From: Psilocybe azurescens
Taxonomy: Eukaryota; Basidiomycota; Agaricomycetes; Agaricales; Agrocybaceae
Reading direction: 5' to 3'
DNA: 64,000 nt
Assembly: GCA_023853785.1 (NCBI GenBank)
Contig: JAJIRX010000906.1
Location: forward strand, 286,909-350,908
Below, piece by piece: positions 21,821 to 34,179 of the stretch. The notes under the pieces are model-generated. The model had not been told where the DNA came from and made no database searches. It worked only from the letters and a program-made list of their open reading frames with translations. The stretch's first letter is position 1. Each line of letters starts with the position of its first letter. The translations under genes were made by a program, and so were the position numbers.

Positions 21821-24800
21821 ATGGCGGAGAACAAACGCCCTTACGGACGTGTATCGACTATCGACAATTACAACAACAACGACAGCGACAACAATGGTTT
21901 TGATAACAATGACAATTGGAATTTCAACAACGACGGCAACCGCAGCAGGACCCCGAATCAGAATGAGAATGAGAACGAAGGAAGGAGTGAGAAGCGAGTA
22001 GATTTTGCTTCGTTATCTGCGCGCAAACCAAACGCAAAGAAGAAAGTGGGTGGAAAAGGAAAGGCGAACAAGATCTTGAGCTCGCCTATGAAACCCCGCA
22101 ATGTACTGGAGAGCACAGTGCGCCATGGAGCAGAAGAGAACATGGCTTTGGTGGTGGAAGTGGATACACAGCGGATGCAGCTTATCAGCCCGCCGCCTGA
22201 AGAGACTTTGAGGAGGAATCCTGTGAGTGCTTTTCTTTTGACGCTGCGACCTTTCGCTTTCTTTTTCGATTCTGTTTGTTTCTGAGTTTCTTGGGTTCTC
22301 ATGAATTTGAGTTTTTAAAACTATCCTTTTCTTCTGCACTCCAATTAGTTCATCTGTATTGGCCTTTCCCCGTAGTTCGCTTAGGGTCCGAGCCATGTCT
22401 TGCATGCGAAAGCTTACCTGCGCGTGTGTTTCTTTTTTTTTTGTAGAGATTGAGCGGACAGTTCACACCTTCGTTATTGGCCGATTCCTACCCGCATTCG
22501 CCCCCTCGTGTGTCTACGAGCGTGAGTGCCACCACGAAACGGAAGCGCGAGCGCGCACAGCAGAACACCAGGCGCACGGATGCCACCGCGGATAGCTCCA
22601 TGACTACTGACCATGAGCAGCAGTACCTCCTCCAGCAACAGGAGCAGCAGACGCCGAACCCGAAACCCCGTAAGCAGGGTCGACGTGAGCATGCGAGGAT
22701 GGCATCTATGGACTCGCCCACCCGACCCCCTGCTTCGTCCTCGTATGGCGGGGAGAATGTCCCCACGACACCCACCCGCCCCAAACGGGTCCTGTTCCAG
22801 AGTCCGCATTCTGCCAATCCGGATGCGGACTGGATACCCCTGCTCCTATGCTCTCCCTAAGTTCTACTCCAGCTACAGCTACAGCGAGGAGGGCGGTGCT
22901 TGGTGCGAGAAGTTCCAGAAGGAGCGGTACGCCCATCCCGCCGTATGAGCCCCCGAAAGATGTGTTCACACCCCGAAGGAGGTGTACATGCCTGCTATGA
23001 AGATCTCCATGAGGAGCTTGAAGAAACGTAGTCCCACTACCGCGTCGAAGAAGAGCAAGGCCAAGACCAATCTGAGAATCGTTACGACGCAGGTGAAGCA
23101 GGAGATTCCGGATGACATTGATTTGATGGCGCCTATGCCTCCGCCGAGTCCGTCTGATGACCCGCTGTTGTTGAGTGGGCCGCCAGAGCCGATTATTGAC
23201 TCGAGCCCGTTGCGAGAGACGGTATCAAGGAGGAGGTCGGTTTCGGTCCAGGCTGAGACGGAGCCAGAGGTGCTGCCGCCTTCTTCGCCGGAGCCGCCTC
23301 TGGACTCGGAGGATATGCACGCTGTGCATGCTTTCGACTTCGGATTTGGCGAGAATGCGTCGACGGACATGGACACGGAGGGGGACAGTGTTATGCAGAT
23401 GGACCCGAGGGATGAGGATGTTGCGCCTGTGAGGTTGTTTGATTTGGATGATTTTCCATCTGGGATCGGAGGGTGGAGTGACAGTGATGATGATATGGAG
23501 GTGCCTGCGAGGGCTAAGGAAAGCGGCAAGGATAAGGCGAAGGCGGTAGAGAGAGATGAAGAAGGGGAGGGAGAGTATACGGGCAAGTGGAGGATGATGA
23601 AGATTAGGACAAAATTGGACCCGCCGAGCAGTGCGACGAGGGTGAGGATGGAGGATTGGGGGAGGCCGATCAGTCCTTTCCCTAAAGGTGCAAAATTGGG
23701 CCTTGTAGGTGAAGAGGATGAAGAAGAAGGGCAAGACGCCGTTGCTGTGCAGGAGGAGGATGCTAGAGAAGAGGAGGAAGTGCGAAGGATGTCTGTCGAA
23801 CCTGAGGAAGAGCAAATCTCACCCCCGTCGCAGCAGATCAAGAGGAGGACGAAGAGGAAGAACGCGAAGTTCGCCAGATGTCAATTGAATTTGAGGAAGA
23901 TGAACAAGAGCATGATGCTTCTAATGGAGAGATCGACATTTCGGAATTTACACGGGCTGTCGTGGATGATGCTGCTCCGCTGGCACGCGAACCTTCCCCA
24001 ACCCCCACGATTGTAGATAGGTGGGCTTCGAAGAATGTGTTCGACTTTTCATCTATCGATTCGCCCGAGGCTGGTCCTTCCAACTGTTCCATGGTCGCTG
24101 TTTCTCCTTCCGCACTGGAGGTTGCTCTTGCAGATAACGATACCAGTATGCAAGATGTCTCCTCTGAAAGGCAAGACGATGACGATGGTGACGATGGGGA
24201 TAGCAGTGCCGATGATGAGCCTGGGTTTGTGAAGATTACAAGTGCGGATCCTCGCGCTGCAGCGAGAGCTGCTGCAATTCTCAAACAAGTTTGTGATGTT
24301 TTCCTCTTTGGATGCATGATTTATTGACGTGATGTTGAACAGCATGATTATGAGTGCTACACCAAGATCGCCATGAAGAAGCAACGACGCGCCTCCCACT
24401 CCGCCGTGGGCGATCTGGCGAAAGCGTCGCGTCGGCGGAACGTTATGCACGCTGGCATCTCGAAATCTTCAGCCAAGAATAGAAGGTCGACGTTGGCTAT
24501 GGGCGTTATTGGCGATCAGGTCTTTATCCCTGGGACACCGGTCATGACTCTGCCTGAATTGTTGCAGGAAGCTGAAGCGCAAGTCGGACATGAGATTGAG
24601 CAAAGTCCTCGACCTGGCTCTGTTTCGCAGGTGTGGAACGCCAGGGCGCGATTGGAGGCGGTTGGGCAACGCGATCCGTTCAAGACGCCTATGGTTGATA
24701 GAAAATCTAAATCGGTAGTTGTCGGCGAGTCTTCTCGTGATGGACATATTTTGCTCATCACGATGATGGAGAGCGTGCCTGGACGAAGGAGGAATGGAAG

Positions 24801-26109
24801 CAGCTGGATGCGTGCTTCACTGATGAGAGGCTCTATGTTGGTTCTACTTTGGAAGGTGCTGGAGAGGATACTCTGGCACCTGTCGACATGATTTCTATTG
24901 ATGATGTTGTTGATCGGTTGATCGCCTTTATTGGTGGTCAGGATGTTGTTCAAAGTTATGGTGATGCCTGGTCAAGGTTAGTACTATTTTCTTTTCTTTT
25001 AGTTGCAGTGCTTATTGTTTACGTCTCAGGGATAATCTTCTGGAGAGGGCGCGTGCTTTGCAGCGAAAACAACGCGCCGGGAAAGTTGCCCTCCAACTAC
25101 ACCTCGATCCTCTTCCTCTTTCTCATTTTCACTATCGCCTGTCGCTGCCACTGAAACATCTCCTGTTGCTTTGGGCGGCAGCCATAGAATTCCAACGATG
25201 GAAGTTCCCGACTTCACACCCCTTGGTCGACGTGCTGGTCCACCGCCCAGGAGGTCACGCGCCGTGCTTCCTACCCCTGTCGTTCACGAAGCGCCCTTCT
25301 CTAATCTACCTCTGGAAAAGGAAAGTCAACGCTCGTCGAAGAAGATCCCTGCAACATTACTTGCCCCTCGATATTCACATCTTTTAGAAGAAGCTATTGC
25401 TATCAGTCAAGACGGTGAATTCCATCCGGCTCAGTATGAAGAGAGAGACTCTGGACAAGAGAGTGCAGGCTCTTCTCTCGGCTCCGATTCTCAGTCATTT
25501 GACCATTCACAGAGCGATGTGGATATCTTGCAGGACAGCCTCGAAGGTATTCCTGACGCTGTCAAAACGCCAGATGTTCGTGTCAAGCAAAATCCGCCCA
25601 ACTCGACGCTCGGCAAGCGCGTCAAGGGCTTCCTCTTCTCCTATCTACCAACTCTGTCGGCGAAAGTTCCTGCGTCCCTCCCACCTCGTAAGCTGACCAT
25701 GCGTCAACCGGGGCTGCCGCTGCCTCCTCTGGAGGTGTTGGGGAAACCAAGAGGGCCGATTACGACGCTTGCACGGCCTCCGCTCCCCAAGATCAAGCCG
25801 CCGAAGGAGCTCGTGCAGCTGCACCCTGCGCCGCCTATCCAGAAATCTGTGTTGCCTCGTGTGGCGAAGCCGAAGAGGCTGGTGGAGCTGCATCATCTGT
25901 CGCCGCCGCCTGAGCAGCCCATAGTTTTTGCTGCGTCGTTCGCAAGGCCGAGGAGGAGCAGCGGGAGCAGTGTGAAGGATCTGGTGAAAGGGTTTGAGGA
26001 GATGCGAAAGACGGAGAAGGCGAATTCCGGTGGTATCAAACGCGTGAAGAGTATTGGGGATCTGAATCGTAAACCAACAGAGCAGGTGAGGCCGAGGTGG
26101 AGGTTGTAG
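21821..26109 (+). CDS. Large disordered, probably nuclear, uncharacterised protein
   Basis: Reads from MAENKRPYGRVSTIDNYNNN to a basic C-terminus (KPTEQVRPRWRL), roughly 1,300 residues. Introns: 22223-22446 (GTGAGT...TTGTAG), about 24289-24342, and about 24977-25029. The sequence is acidic/Ser/Pro-rich with many basic clusters (KKRSPTTASKKSKAK) that look like nuclear localisation signals. The most ordered, conserved-looking part is near 24530-25070: FIPGTPVMTLPELL, WTKEEWKQLDACFTDERLY, DDVVDRLIAFIGGQDVV and LLERARALQRKQRAG. Five separate one-base losses are needed to keep the frame: near 22831, 22971-22974 (C run), 23836, 24745 and 25089-25091 (C run). Between these points the frames stay open, so decay by random mutation is unlikely. 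A cell-cycle-like box sits upstream. No named family is recognised. Confidence 0.65.
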
Positions 26110-26430
26110 AATCTTTTTTGTTTTCGATGAAGATATGATTGGATTGAATAGTCCCCATGAGGGTATGTATATATGTAATGGTTATTTTTCGTTTGGATAT
26201 ATGTACTATGCAATTCTATAGTTTTTGGTATGCCTTCCTCAATCCGATAGTCTTGGTCCAATGATTGATAAGATACTTCAGGTAGAAAGAAATGCCAGCA
26301 TCAGCGGGACATTCTAGTTGGTTGTATAAACGATTATACACACAGGAAGAAGTGTACAAGAGGAAAGCAAGCGGTAAAACATGCACAATATAAGACAGTA
26401 TAGGAAAAAAAGAACGGGGGTATGGGGTAA
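26110..26430. other. Convergent 3' intergenic region
   Basis: AT-rich sequence between two convergent genes; probably both 3' UTRs. Confidence 0.6.
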
Positions 26431-28232
26431 TTATGAATAGATGTTGTCCTCCCAAATGTGCTGTGCCCCTAGGTTGGCGAAGATCTCCTCGTCTCCTGCG
26501 GGTGCCCAGGAATTGTCGTTGGATTTGACGACCTGTTTTGTCCAAGACGTCAGCATCAGATATACTATGGGACCAAATGCAATATATACCTTGCTCAAAA
26601 ATTCTTTGCTCCTTCCAGCTTCCAGCTCGAGGTAGGCGAGCAAGGTAGTTTGGTCTTGCACGCCTTTAAGTGCAGCGTCTACTTGTTCCTTTGTGAATTG
26701 AGCGGGTGGATCGGAGAAAGTAACCGTTCCATCGGCTGAGATTGTTGCTGTGATGTCGTTGGATTCGATCTGGCGGTGATATTGAGAAAAGGAAGGCTGA
26801 AGAGTAATGATAGGGACGTACCATGCTTAGCAGCAAGGCCCTCACTTCATCCTCCGAGTCGATCTTGACGGCACGCCCGATATCGGCTAGATGTAAAGTA
26901 ACGTACGTTGCTGTGAGCTTCTTGAGCACCATCGCGGGGCGCGAGTGATTGCTTGTTGTATAAGTCCGATGTTTTTGTCCTGTCACCGTTGGATCAGCAT
27001 CGGATATTGAACCAGAGAGTTGGGAGACGCACTTGTGCAAAGGTTTGCTTCTCTTTGTCTAGAATCTCCCGCATCAGGGCAGTGTTCTTGGGGTAGGCGT
27101 TGATGAACGCGTTGTATACTGTGGTTTTGAATAGCCGAGAGAGGAGGGGATGCGTGTACTTCGGTAAATTTGAGATCTGTATGGAGAGGTCAGCATAGCA
27201 TTTTGAACGTGAAATAGCAACAATTACGTGCCTTGCCTGTTGAGATCAGCTGCACAAGTCTCAATTTCTTCAAGGCTTCCATCTGGACGGCTGCGGGGTA
27301 TGTACCGGGGCTCGTCACGCAGATCTCAAAGTACTCCTCTGCGTCTTTCCATCTCTTCAATGCAGCAAGCGCGATTCCGCCGGTGTAGTGATATACAAGG
27401 TTATCAGTGTATTGTAGGTCAGGGGAGACGTGGACCGTGTCGATTTCGGTAATAGGGTGATCGAGGATGGGTAGAGCAGAACGGAAGTTTTGAGTGGATA
27501 CGCATACCTGGGAAAGGGATATTTGCTTAGATCAGACACAGATTTCGGTTGGAATCAGAAGGTAAACGCGTACGAGAAGGAATATCGGGTGGATTGTTGT
27601 GAGATGGGATGGACTGGGAGGATAGCGGGAGACTAGATCGAGGAGAGGTTCAATGGCCAAGCTGGGCTGGATATCGGTATATGTGATGATAAGTAGAGTG
27701 GCCGTTGCGCGATGATGCGAATGCTTACAGTCCCCAAGTGACTTGCCATGCGTTGAATGCCCTTAGCGAGTTTAGTCACTTGAATCGCGATTTCGATAAG
27801 TCACTCTTTGGGAAACAGGGAGAGGATGATAGTAACTCACCGCGATCTGGCGCAAGACGCGCATGTTCGGAGTTGAAAAGTCGACAGAAGTCGGTGATGG
27901 CTTGCCATGAAGGTGGCGGCGTGTTCGAAAAGTTGGCGTTCACCCTTGATGATCTATTCGCCATCGACGGCACGATCGTTCAGGGATATTTATTTCAAAC
28001 CAGAAGCAATGCGACGAGCTCACAGGATGTAAAGAGACCCGAGCGTGTTCACTCTTGGATCCAGAAAGGCGAGAGGGTCTTGACCATTTGATAGTTGGCT
28101 GGAGAGCAGGATCTCTCTTGTTTCTCTTGCAATTCCCGTCTTGAACGTGTGGTTGAGGGCAGCGACGCTGTTAGAAGTGGTAATTTGGCTGAGCAGAGTA
28201 TCGATGTAGACTTGGGAGGTGTTGGATGTCAT
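26431..28232 (-). CDS. CSN3: COP9 signalosome complex subunit 3
   Basis: Subunit of the CSN complex that removes Nedd8 from cullins. Minus-strand gene with many short introns. Start MTSNTSQVYIDTLLSQITTS (28232); first intron after LGSLYIL; then PPPSWQAITDFC and the helical repeats. The central exon (about 27250-27510, minus) reads NFRSALPILDHPI, YHYTGGIALAALKRW and KLRLVQLISTGKA, typical of CSN3. Next ISNLPKYTHPLLSRLF, and a PCI segment LKKLTATYVTLHLADIG (about 26880-26930) with TISADGTVTFSDPPAQF. The end is WAPAGDEEIFANLGAQHIWE with stop at 26431-26433. Near 26927-26931 one base appears missing: the frame leaving APRW must slip to enter LKKLTATY. An ATATAAC lies about 35 bp upstream of the ATG. 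Identification rests on motif order from memory. Confidence 0.82.
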
Positions 28233-28499
28233 TTTGGAAAGCGATGGTTCATCACACCTCCGTGTTATATCCTAAGCCCACAAATGGTTATTTATTCCCA
28301 CACTCATACTACACGCAGGACACTGCGGGCAAAACTAGCCACCTTTACTTTCAAAGGTCTTAAAGGCCTTGACTCTGTCTTTGCTCCGTCTTGGCTGGTA
28401 CCTTTGCTTGTGCCTGGATCTTTTTCACATCTATTACAAAGAGGCCATGTGATAATATACTGATAAGATAAGATCATACAAGAGTCAAACAAATACCAA
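28233..28499. other. Boundary between gene region and mobile-element region
   Basis: CSN3 promoter side (TATA near 28266-28272 on the minus strand) passing into AT-rich, CpG-poor sequence. Confidence 0.4.
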
Positions 28500-29479
28500 A
28501 AATAACAACAACCAAGTTAACCTTGTGGTGGTATAGTTACATCGGCAAAAGCGACAAAACAATACTTTGCATTGTGGATCTTAGATAATCAGGAAATCTT
28601 TTGCAATTAATATATTGCCATATATAGTTTCCAGAATCCTTGTGAAATCTTTGAATACTTAACCAAACTTTCGATCATCTTTAAATGTCTCAGTAAACAT
28701 TGGTTAACTTTTGATACTGTCCTAACCATTACTGGCCCATGATAGTTGATGGTAATTTCTTGTATAATTTTCTAATGATCTTGTAATAAAACAAATATTT
28801 TTGGCATCAATTTAATGCCTTGCAAAGTTTTGGCCTTCAATCATATTTATTAAAGAATTGTGTTACAGACACTTTATTTTCCTATTTTCTTTTTCTTTTC
28901 ATTTCATTTTTGTATATAAAAACCTTTTTATCACATGATGGACAACATCATGTGATTGCATATCTGACTCATTCCATTCTAACTCACATTGTCGATACCG
29001 CTATGACTCACTTTCCGTTCTGACTCACACTCTGGCTCACATCGACAGCACTGTTGCGACTCATACTATGCTCTGACTCATACTTGGACTTGTATTGTAC
29101 TATAATTGTAGATACTCAAAACACTTAAATAGCCAGTAGACACTGCTATTGTTCCTTAGCTAGTTCTTGAGAATCTAATCTCCTCTTACTCAATACCGCT
29201 TGGAACTCGCTGTTCTTGACTACTTGACTGTCGGCTTTATCCATGCACGTGAATATAAGCTTGAAGTTGCAACAAAAGAACTAGCTCATCTACAAATCTC
29301 ACCTGCTCCCCAGCAGACGAAACCTCTGAAACCTGAAACAAAACACGGCACCACCAAAAAGCGGAACTCCTGCTACCAACAGCTCTGAAGAAGGAACCCC
29401 GACACAAAATTGGCAAACCCCAAACCCGTCCAGACAAAGCTCTGAAGATATCAATCTTAACAGCGAGGACCTATCAAGC

Positions 29480-30477
29480 TTGCTATTCGATTTATTATCA
29501 ACCCTGGCAATAGATCAAGAAGAACGACAAGACACAGACATGGTCAAAATCAACGGAAAGAAAGAAATCTCAATCAACAAACTCACCGTATTCGATGGAG
29601 ACAGGATGAAATCTAAGTCTTTTTTACAAGACTGCTACTTCTACATGGACATAAACAACGACATCTATAACACAGACAAGAAGAAAATTGCATTCATCTT
29701 ATCATTCTGCATAGAGGGAGGAGCAAAACTATGGAAGGAACAGTACTTGACCTTGAGGACAAAAGGAACCTTTCCCAACCAAACCATTGAATGGGATACC
29801 CTTGGAACCTTTCTCAAAAATTCCATGATGCATTCACTCCAGTGGACGAAACCAGATCAGCCATGAACAACATAAAATGACTTAGGCAAAAACCCAACAA
29901 AAGAGTGGAAGACATCATCAACAAGTTCAAGTTGTTGGTAGGACAAGCCAATCTAGGAACAGAAATGGAACCAGACCATGCCCACCTCATAGGACTATTC
30001 CAAAAATGCATCACACCTCAACTCGCTGACAGGATCCTGTACTCTGAAGACCTTCCAAGGACGATCCAAGGCTGGTACAAAAAAGCAACAACATTCGACA
30101 CCAACTACAGACTGGCCAAGGTCTTTAGAGAAGAACCAGAAGAACACAGGAGGACACCATGATGGAACAACTTCCCAAGAAACAACAGGAACTATGACCC
30201 AAACAGGATGAACGTAAGCGCTATGACAGCCAAAGAACAAGCCAAATTAATCAGGAAAGGTGCCTGTTTGAGGTGCAAACAACGAGGACATCTATCCAGA
30301 GAATGCCCACAGAAAGGACAAACAAACCAGAACAGGACCCAAGGACAACCCAGCAAGAAATGGACCCCAAAGGAACTCCATACCCACATCAGGAACCTGA
30401 ACAAAGATGAAAAGGACAAACTCGCAGACCTCATGGTCAAAATGGGATTTGAAGAGAAAGAAGAAAAGGATTTTTAA
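29480..30477 (+). pseudogene. Ty3 Gag with CCHC zinc knuckle
   Basis: Gag core in pieces: LTVFDGDRMKSKSFLQDCYF, GGAKLWKEQYL, then after a TGA at 29878 RVEDIINKFKLLVGQA and LIGLFQKCITPQLADRIL. After a second TGA (30160) comes the nucleocapsid knuckle CLRCKQRGHLSRECP (C-x2-C-x4-H-x4-C) near 30270. Fragmentation is by stops at CGA-type sites rather than by large deletions. The end at 30477 is a TAA followed by the protease region. Confidence 0.8.
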
Positions 30478-30489
30478 AGTGGAGAAACA

Positions 30490-33400
30490 GGACGACGTCT
30501 GTCTCTCCTTATCTGAAAATACAATCTGTACTTATGGCAACAATCGAGAATAAAACTATGCTTCTACCAGTTTTATTCCCCGCAAAAGAAACAGAATGGC
30601 TCACAAATCGTTGAAACCTCTGCCCTCTTAGATTCAGAAGCAGAAGGGAAATTCATTGACCAGAATTATGCACAAAAACTTGGACTCAGGACCCAACTAT
30701 TGGAAAAACTGATCTGAGTTTATAATGTAGACAGAACCCCAAACAAAAAGGAACCATCTCATCGTTCGTAGACCTGAACCTAAAAGTTGGAAATTGGAAC
30801 CATCGGGAACAATTACTGGTCTCTGGATTAGGAAAACAGAAAATCATTCTAGGCTTCCCTTGGCTACAGGAAAAGAATCCAAGAATCAACTGGCAGAATG
30901 GGCAAATAATTTGGAAACCACGTCAAGGACCTATGATAAATCAGACTACTGTTGAAGAGGAAACAGATGAACAAACACCAACAATTGAGACTACCCACCC
31001 ATTGGAAGAATTCGAATCATTAATCATCCAATATATTGGAGATGCAAACAAAGACGAAATAAAAAAAAAACTTGGCTTAAGACCAAAATCACTACCTCGC
31101 AAACACTAGCCCAACAATATGAACCAAAGAAACCAACAAAACCTCTCCAAGAAACCATTCCCCCAGAATATCAATCATATATGGACCTTTTCGATAAACA
31201 AGTGGCAGACCGATTCCCAGAACCAAGACCATGGGACCATAAAATCAAGTTAAAAGAAGGATTCATACCAAAAAATTCAAGGCATATAATATCACACTGG
31301 CAGAACAAACGGAACTGGACAACTGGACAAAGAAACAATTGGACAAAGGATACATTCGACCCTCGGAATCACCCATGGCATCTCCCTTCTTCTCTGTATT
31401 AAAGAAAGATGGGAAGCTTAGACCTTGTCAAGACTACAGGTATCTGAATGACTGGACAATCAAGAACACTTATCCATTACCACGAATAACAGAACTTATA
31501 GACAAATTAAAAGGCACAAAATTCTTCACTAAACTAGATATCCGATGGGGCTACAACAACATCAGGATAAAAGATGGTGATCAATGGAAAGCAGTATTCA
31601 AAACCAACCATGGACTTTTCGAACCAACTGTAATGTTCTTTGGCATGTGTAACTCCCGGCAACCTTCCAATCCATGATGGACTTGATCTTGAAGATATGA
31701 TATCACAATGCTTTGTAATCATCTATATGGACGACATTCTCATTTTTGCAAAAGATCGAGAGGAACTAGAAAAATATACCAAAATGGTTCTACAATGACT
31801 CCGAGAAAACGATCTCTATCTCAAACTGGAGAAATGCTCATTTGCCCAGGAGAAGGTGGAATATCTTGGAATGATTGTCGAAACAGGAAGAATCTCCATG
31901 GATCCAACAAAACTCAAAGGAATTCAAGACTGGCCAGTGCCTACTACTCTTAAACAAGTCTGATCATTTCTAGGCTTTGGAAACTTTTACCAAAAGTTTA
32001 TCCGGAAATTCTCTGAGGTAGCTTGACCTCTGAACAAACTCCTGAAGAAAGACAAAGGGTTTCTATGGAATAACACAACTCAAGCTGTCTTTGACGAACT
32101 AAAGAAGCGATTCACAGAAGAACCAGTACTCTTGATGCCTGATCCCGCTAAGCCATTTCAAATTGAATCTGACGCTTCAAAATACGCCTCTGGAGCAGTC
32201 CTTACCCAACTTGATGGAAATGGTGAAAGACACCCATGCGCATTTATATCAAGGACATTTTCCCCAACCAAAAGAAATTACAAAATCTATGACAGGGAAT
32301 TATTGGGAATAATCCGAGCATTACAGGAATGGAGACACTACATCCAGGGATCAGAACACACAACTACAGTATATTCGGATCACAAGAATTTGACATATTT
32401 CAGATCGGCCCAAAATCTGAACCAACGACAGGTGTGCTGGTCTCTGTACGTCTCAGAATTCAATCTGAAATTGGTACACCTATCTGGAAACAAAATGATT
32501 CAATCTGATACCCTTTCAAGATGCCCCGATTTTACCCCAGAAGAAGACCACAACAACGAAAACATCACCTTACTCCCAGAAAAACTTTTCATCGACTTAA
32601 TTGACGCCAAGCTACAGGAAAGGATTGCCAATGCAAACAAACTGGACCACAATGCAGCAGAAGCAATGAAAACTCTATTAGAAGGAGGACCGCCAAATGC
32701 ATGACACGACCTCAAAGAATGGAAAACAGAGAACATAAACGGCAAAACTATCTTATACTACCATGAATGAGCCTACATTCCAAAAGATCAAACTCTACAG
32801 AAGGACATAGTCAAATCATATCACAACCCTATTTCAGCTGGACACCCCAGAGAATTAGAAACATTCAACTCAGTAAAACAACACTACTGGTGGCCAGGAT
32901 TATGGTCATTTGTCAAACAATACATAAAAGGATGTGCCACCTGCCAACAATTCAAAATAAATCAACATCCCTCTAACCCATCATTTGTACCAATACCTGG
33001 ACCAAAGTCAGCCTGACCTTTTGCAGACAGAGCTATGGATTTCCTTACAGACCTTCCACCAATCCTGGACAAACAAGGAGAAGTTGAATTTGACACAATT
33101 TTAAGCATCACTGATCACAGAAACACGAAAGGACTCATCCTTATTCCATGCCGAATGAAAGGACTGGATGCCAAAAAGACTGGCAAACTCTTATTGGACA
33201 ACCTCTACAAAAGGTTTGGGCTACCAGACAGCCTCACATCAGATTGAGATCCCAGATTCACCGCTGAATCATTCAAGAAGTTAATGAAACTCCTCAGAGT
33301 AAAATCAAAATTTTCAACTGCTTATCACCCTCAAACGGACAGAACAACAGAATGATACAACCAAGAAATTGAAGCTTATCTATCCATATACTGCTCATCT

Positions 33401-33850
33401 CACCCAGAAGACTGGCACAAACAACTTGGGACCCTCGAATTCACTCACAATAACCAAAGACATGCAGACAGACAGAGAACACTGTTCAAATTAATTCTTG
33501 GATATTCCTCTATTGCAATTCCTACCACATTCGAACACACCAAATTCCCTTCAGTGGAAAAAAGACTGAAATATCTTCAAAAGGATCAGGAAGAAGCCCT
33601 AGCAGCCCACGAACTAGCCCAGACAAGGATGGCCAAAAGAAAGAACTTGAATTTCACACCGTTCACCTAAGGACAAAAGGTTTGGCTAGAAGCGACAAAT
33701 TTACAGACAAATTATCATAAGAAAATGGCACTAAAACGAGAAGGACCCTTCAAAATAAAAGAAGTCTTAGGACCCCTAACTTATCGGCTGGAACTCCCCA
33801 AAGGATGGCTCATTCATGATGTATTCCATGTGACACTTCTTAATCCATAT
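30490..33850 (+). pseudogene. Ty3 Pol: protease, reverse transcriptase, RNase H, integrase
   Basis: Order protease-RT-RNaseH-integrase defines Ty3/gypsy. Protease region near 30630 (ALLDSEAEGKFID, with Ser where the catalytic triad has Gly-Ala context changed). RT: SPFFSVLKKDGKLRPCQDYR (about 31390), LDIRWGYNNIRI, and the catalytic IIYMDDILIF (about 31718). RNase H: IESDASKYASGAVL and YSDHKNLTYF (32160-32400). Integrase: a zinc-binding HxxxC...C segment (CATCQQF, 32940), then DFLTDLPPILD (33035) and the DDE core, with the late NPYHKTGQ end. At least nine TGA codons and several frame changes break it. Transcribed fragments could only be non-coding. Confidence 0.82.
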
Positions 33851-33857
33851 CACAAAA

Positions 33858-34157
33858 CTGGACAGAGCACTCTTGGATCTGGTCTAATTAAGTGCTGAGA
33901 GTCCGGTGGAAGTCCATTGGAAGTCCAACAGAAGTCCAACGGACTGGACAGTCTGGCCAGTCCACCTGTTTTCTGTCTTGAAGTGACTTGACTGGACTTT
34001 GACCAGAATTTGGCCAGACTCTGACTGGAATGGTAGCAGAATTTTGTCAAGTCCAACGGAATCCATTGGACGTCCAATGGACTGTCCATTGGAATTGGCT
34101 GGGTCTGGTGAAAGTCCGTTGGAGTCCAATGGAATATGGGGGCACTGCAAAGTACAC
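33858..34157 (+). repeat. TCCA-n-TGGA repeat element, copy 1 (about 300 bp)
   Basis: About 300 bp nearly identical to 46568-46864 in the same orientation. Starts CTGGACAGAGCACTCTTGG and ends CACTGCAAAGTACAC. The interior is an imperfect tandem of 11-nt words such as AGTCCATTGGA and AGTCCAACGGA on both strands. Right end resembles the terminal repeat of the element at 44674-46864. Short frames across it are chance. Confidence 0.75.
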
Positions 34158-34179
34158 TGCTGTTGCTAGCCCAATCACT

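Larger units (their letters stand above)
28500..33857 (+). mobile_element. Decayed Ty3/gypsy LTR retrotransposon
   Basis: Internal region about 29200-33850 with gag and pol in one order on the plus strand; about 28500-29200 is AT-rich leader or 5' LTR whose ends could not be fixed. The 3' LTR is missing: pol runs into a TCCA-n-TGGA repeat at 33858. In-frame TGA codons appear at 29878, 30160, 30714, 31796, 31961, 32024, 32702, 32768, 33014, 33245 and 33353, each where Arg is expected, and a TAA near 33669. The element is dead in this copy. Confidence 0.85.

Noticed and set aside
28500..33857. RIP (CpA-type) mutation of the Ty3 element
   Set aside because: Stops arise at CGA codons with varied preceding bases, which fits CpG deamination, not the classical CpA context.
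33858..34157. 3' LTR of the Ty3 element
   Set aside because: Its near-identical copy at 46568-46864 is the subterminal part of a TIR element unrelated to Ty3.
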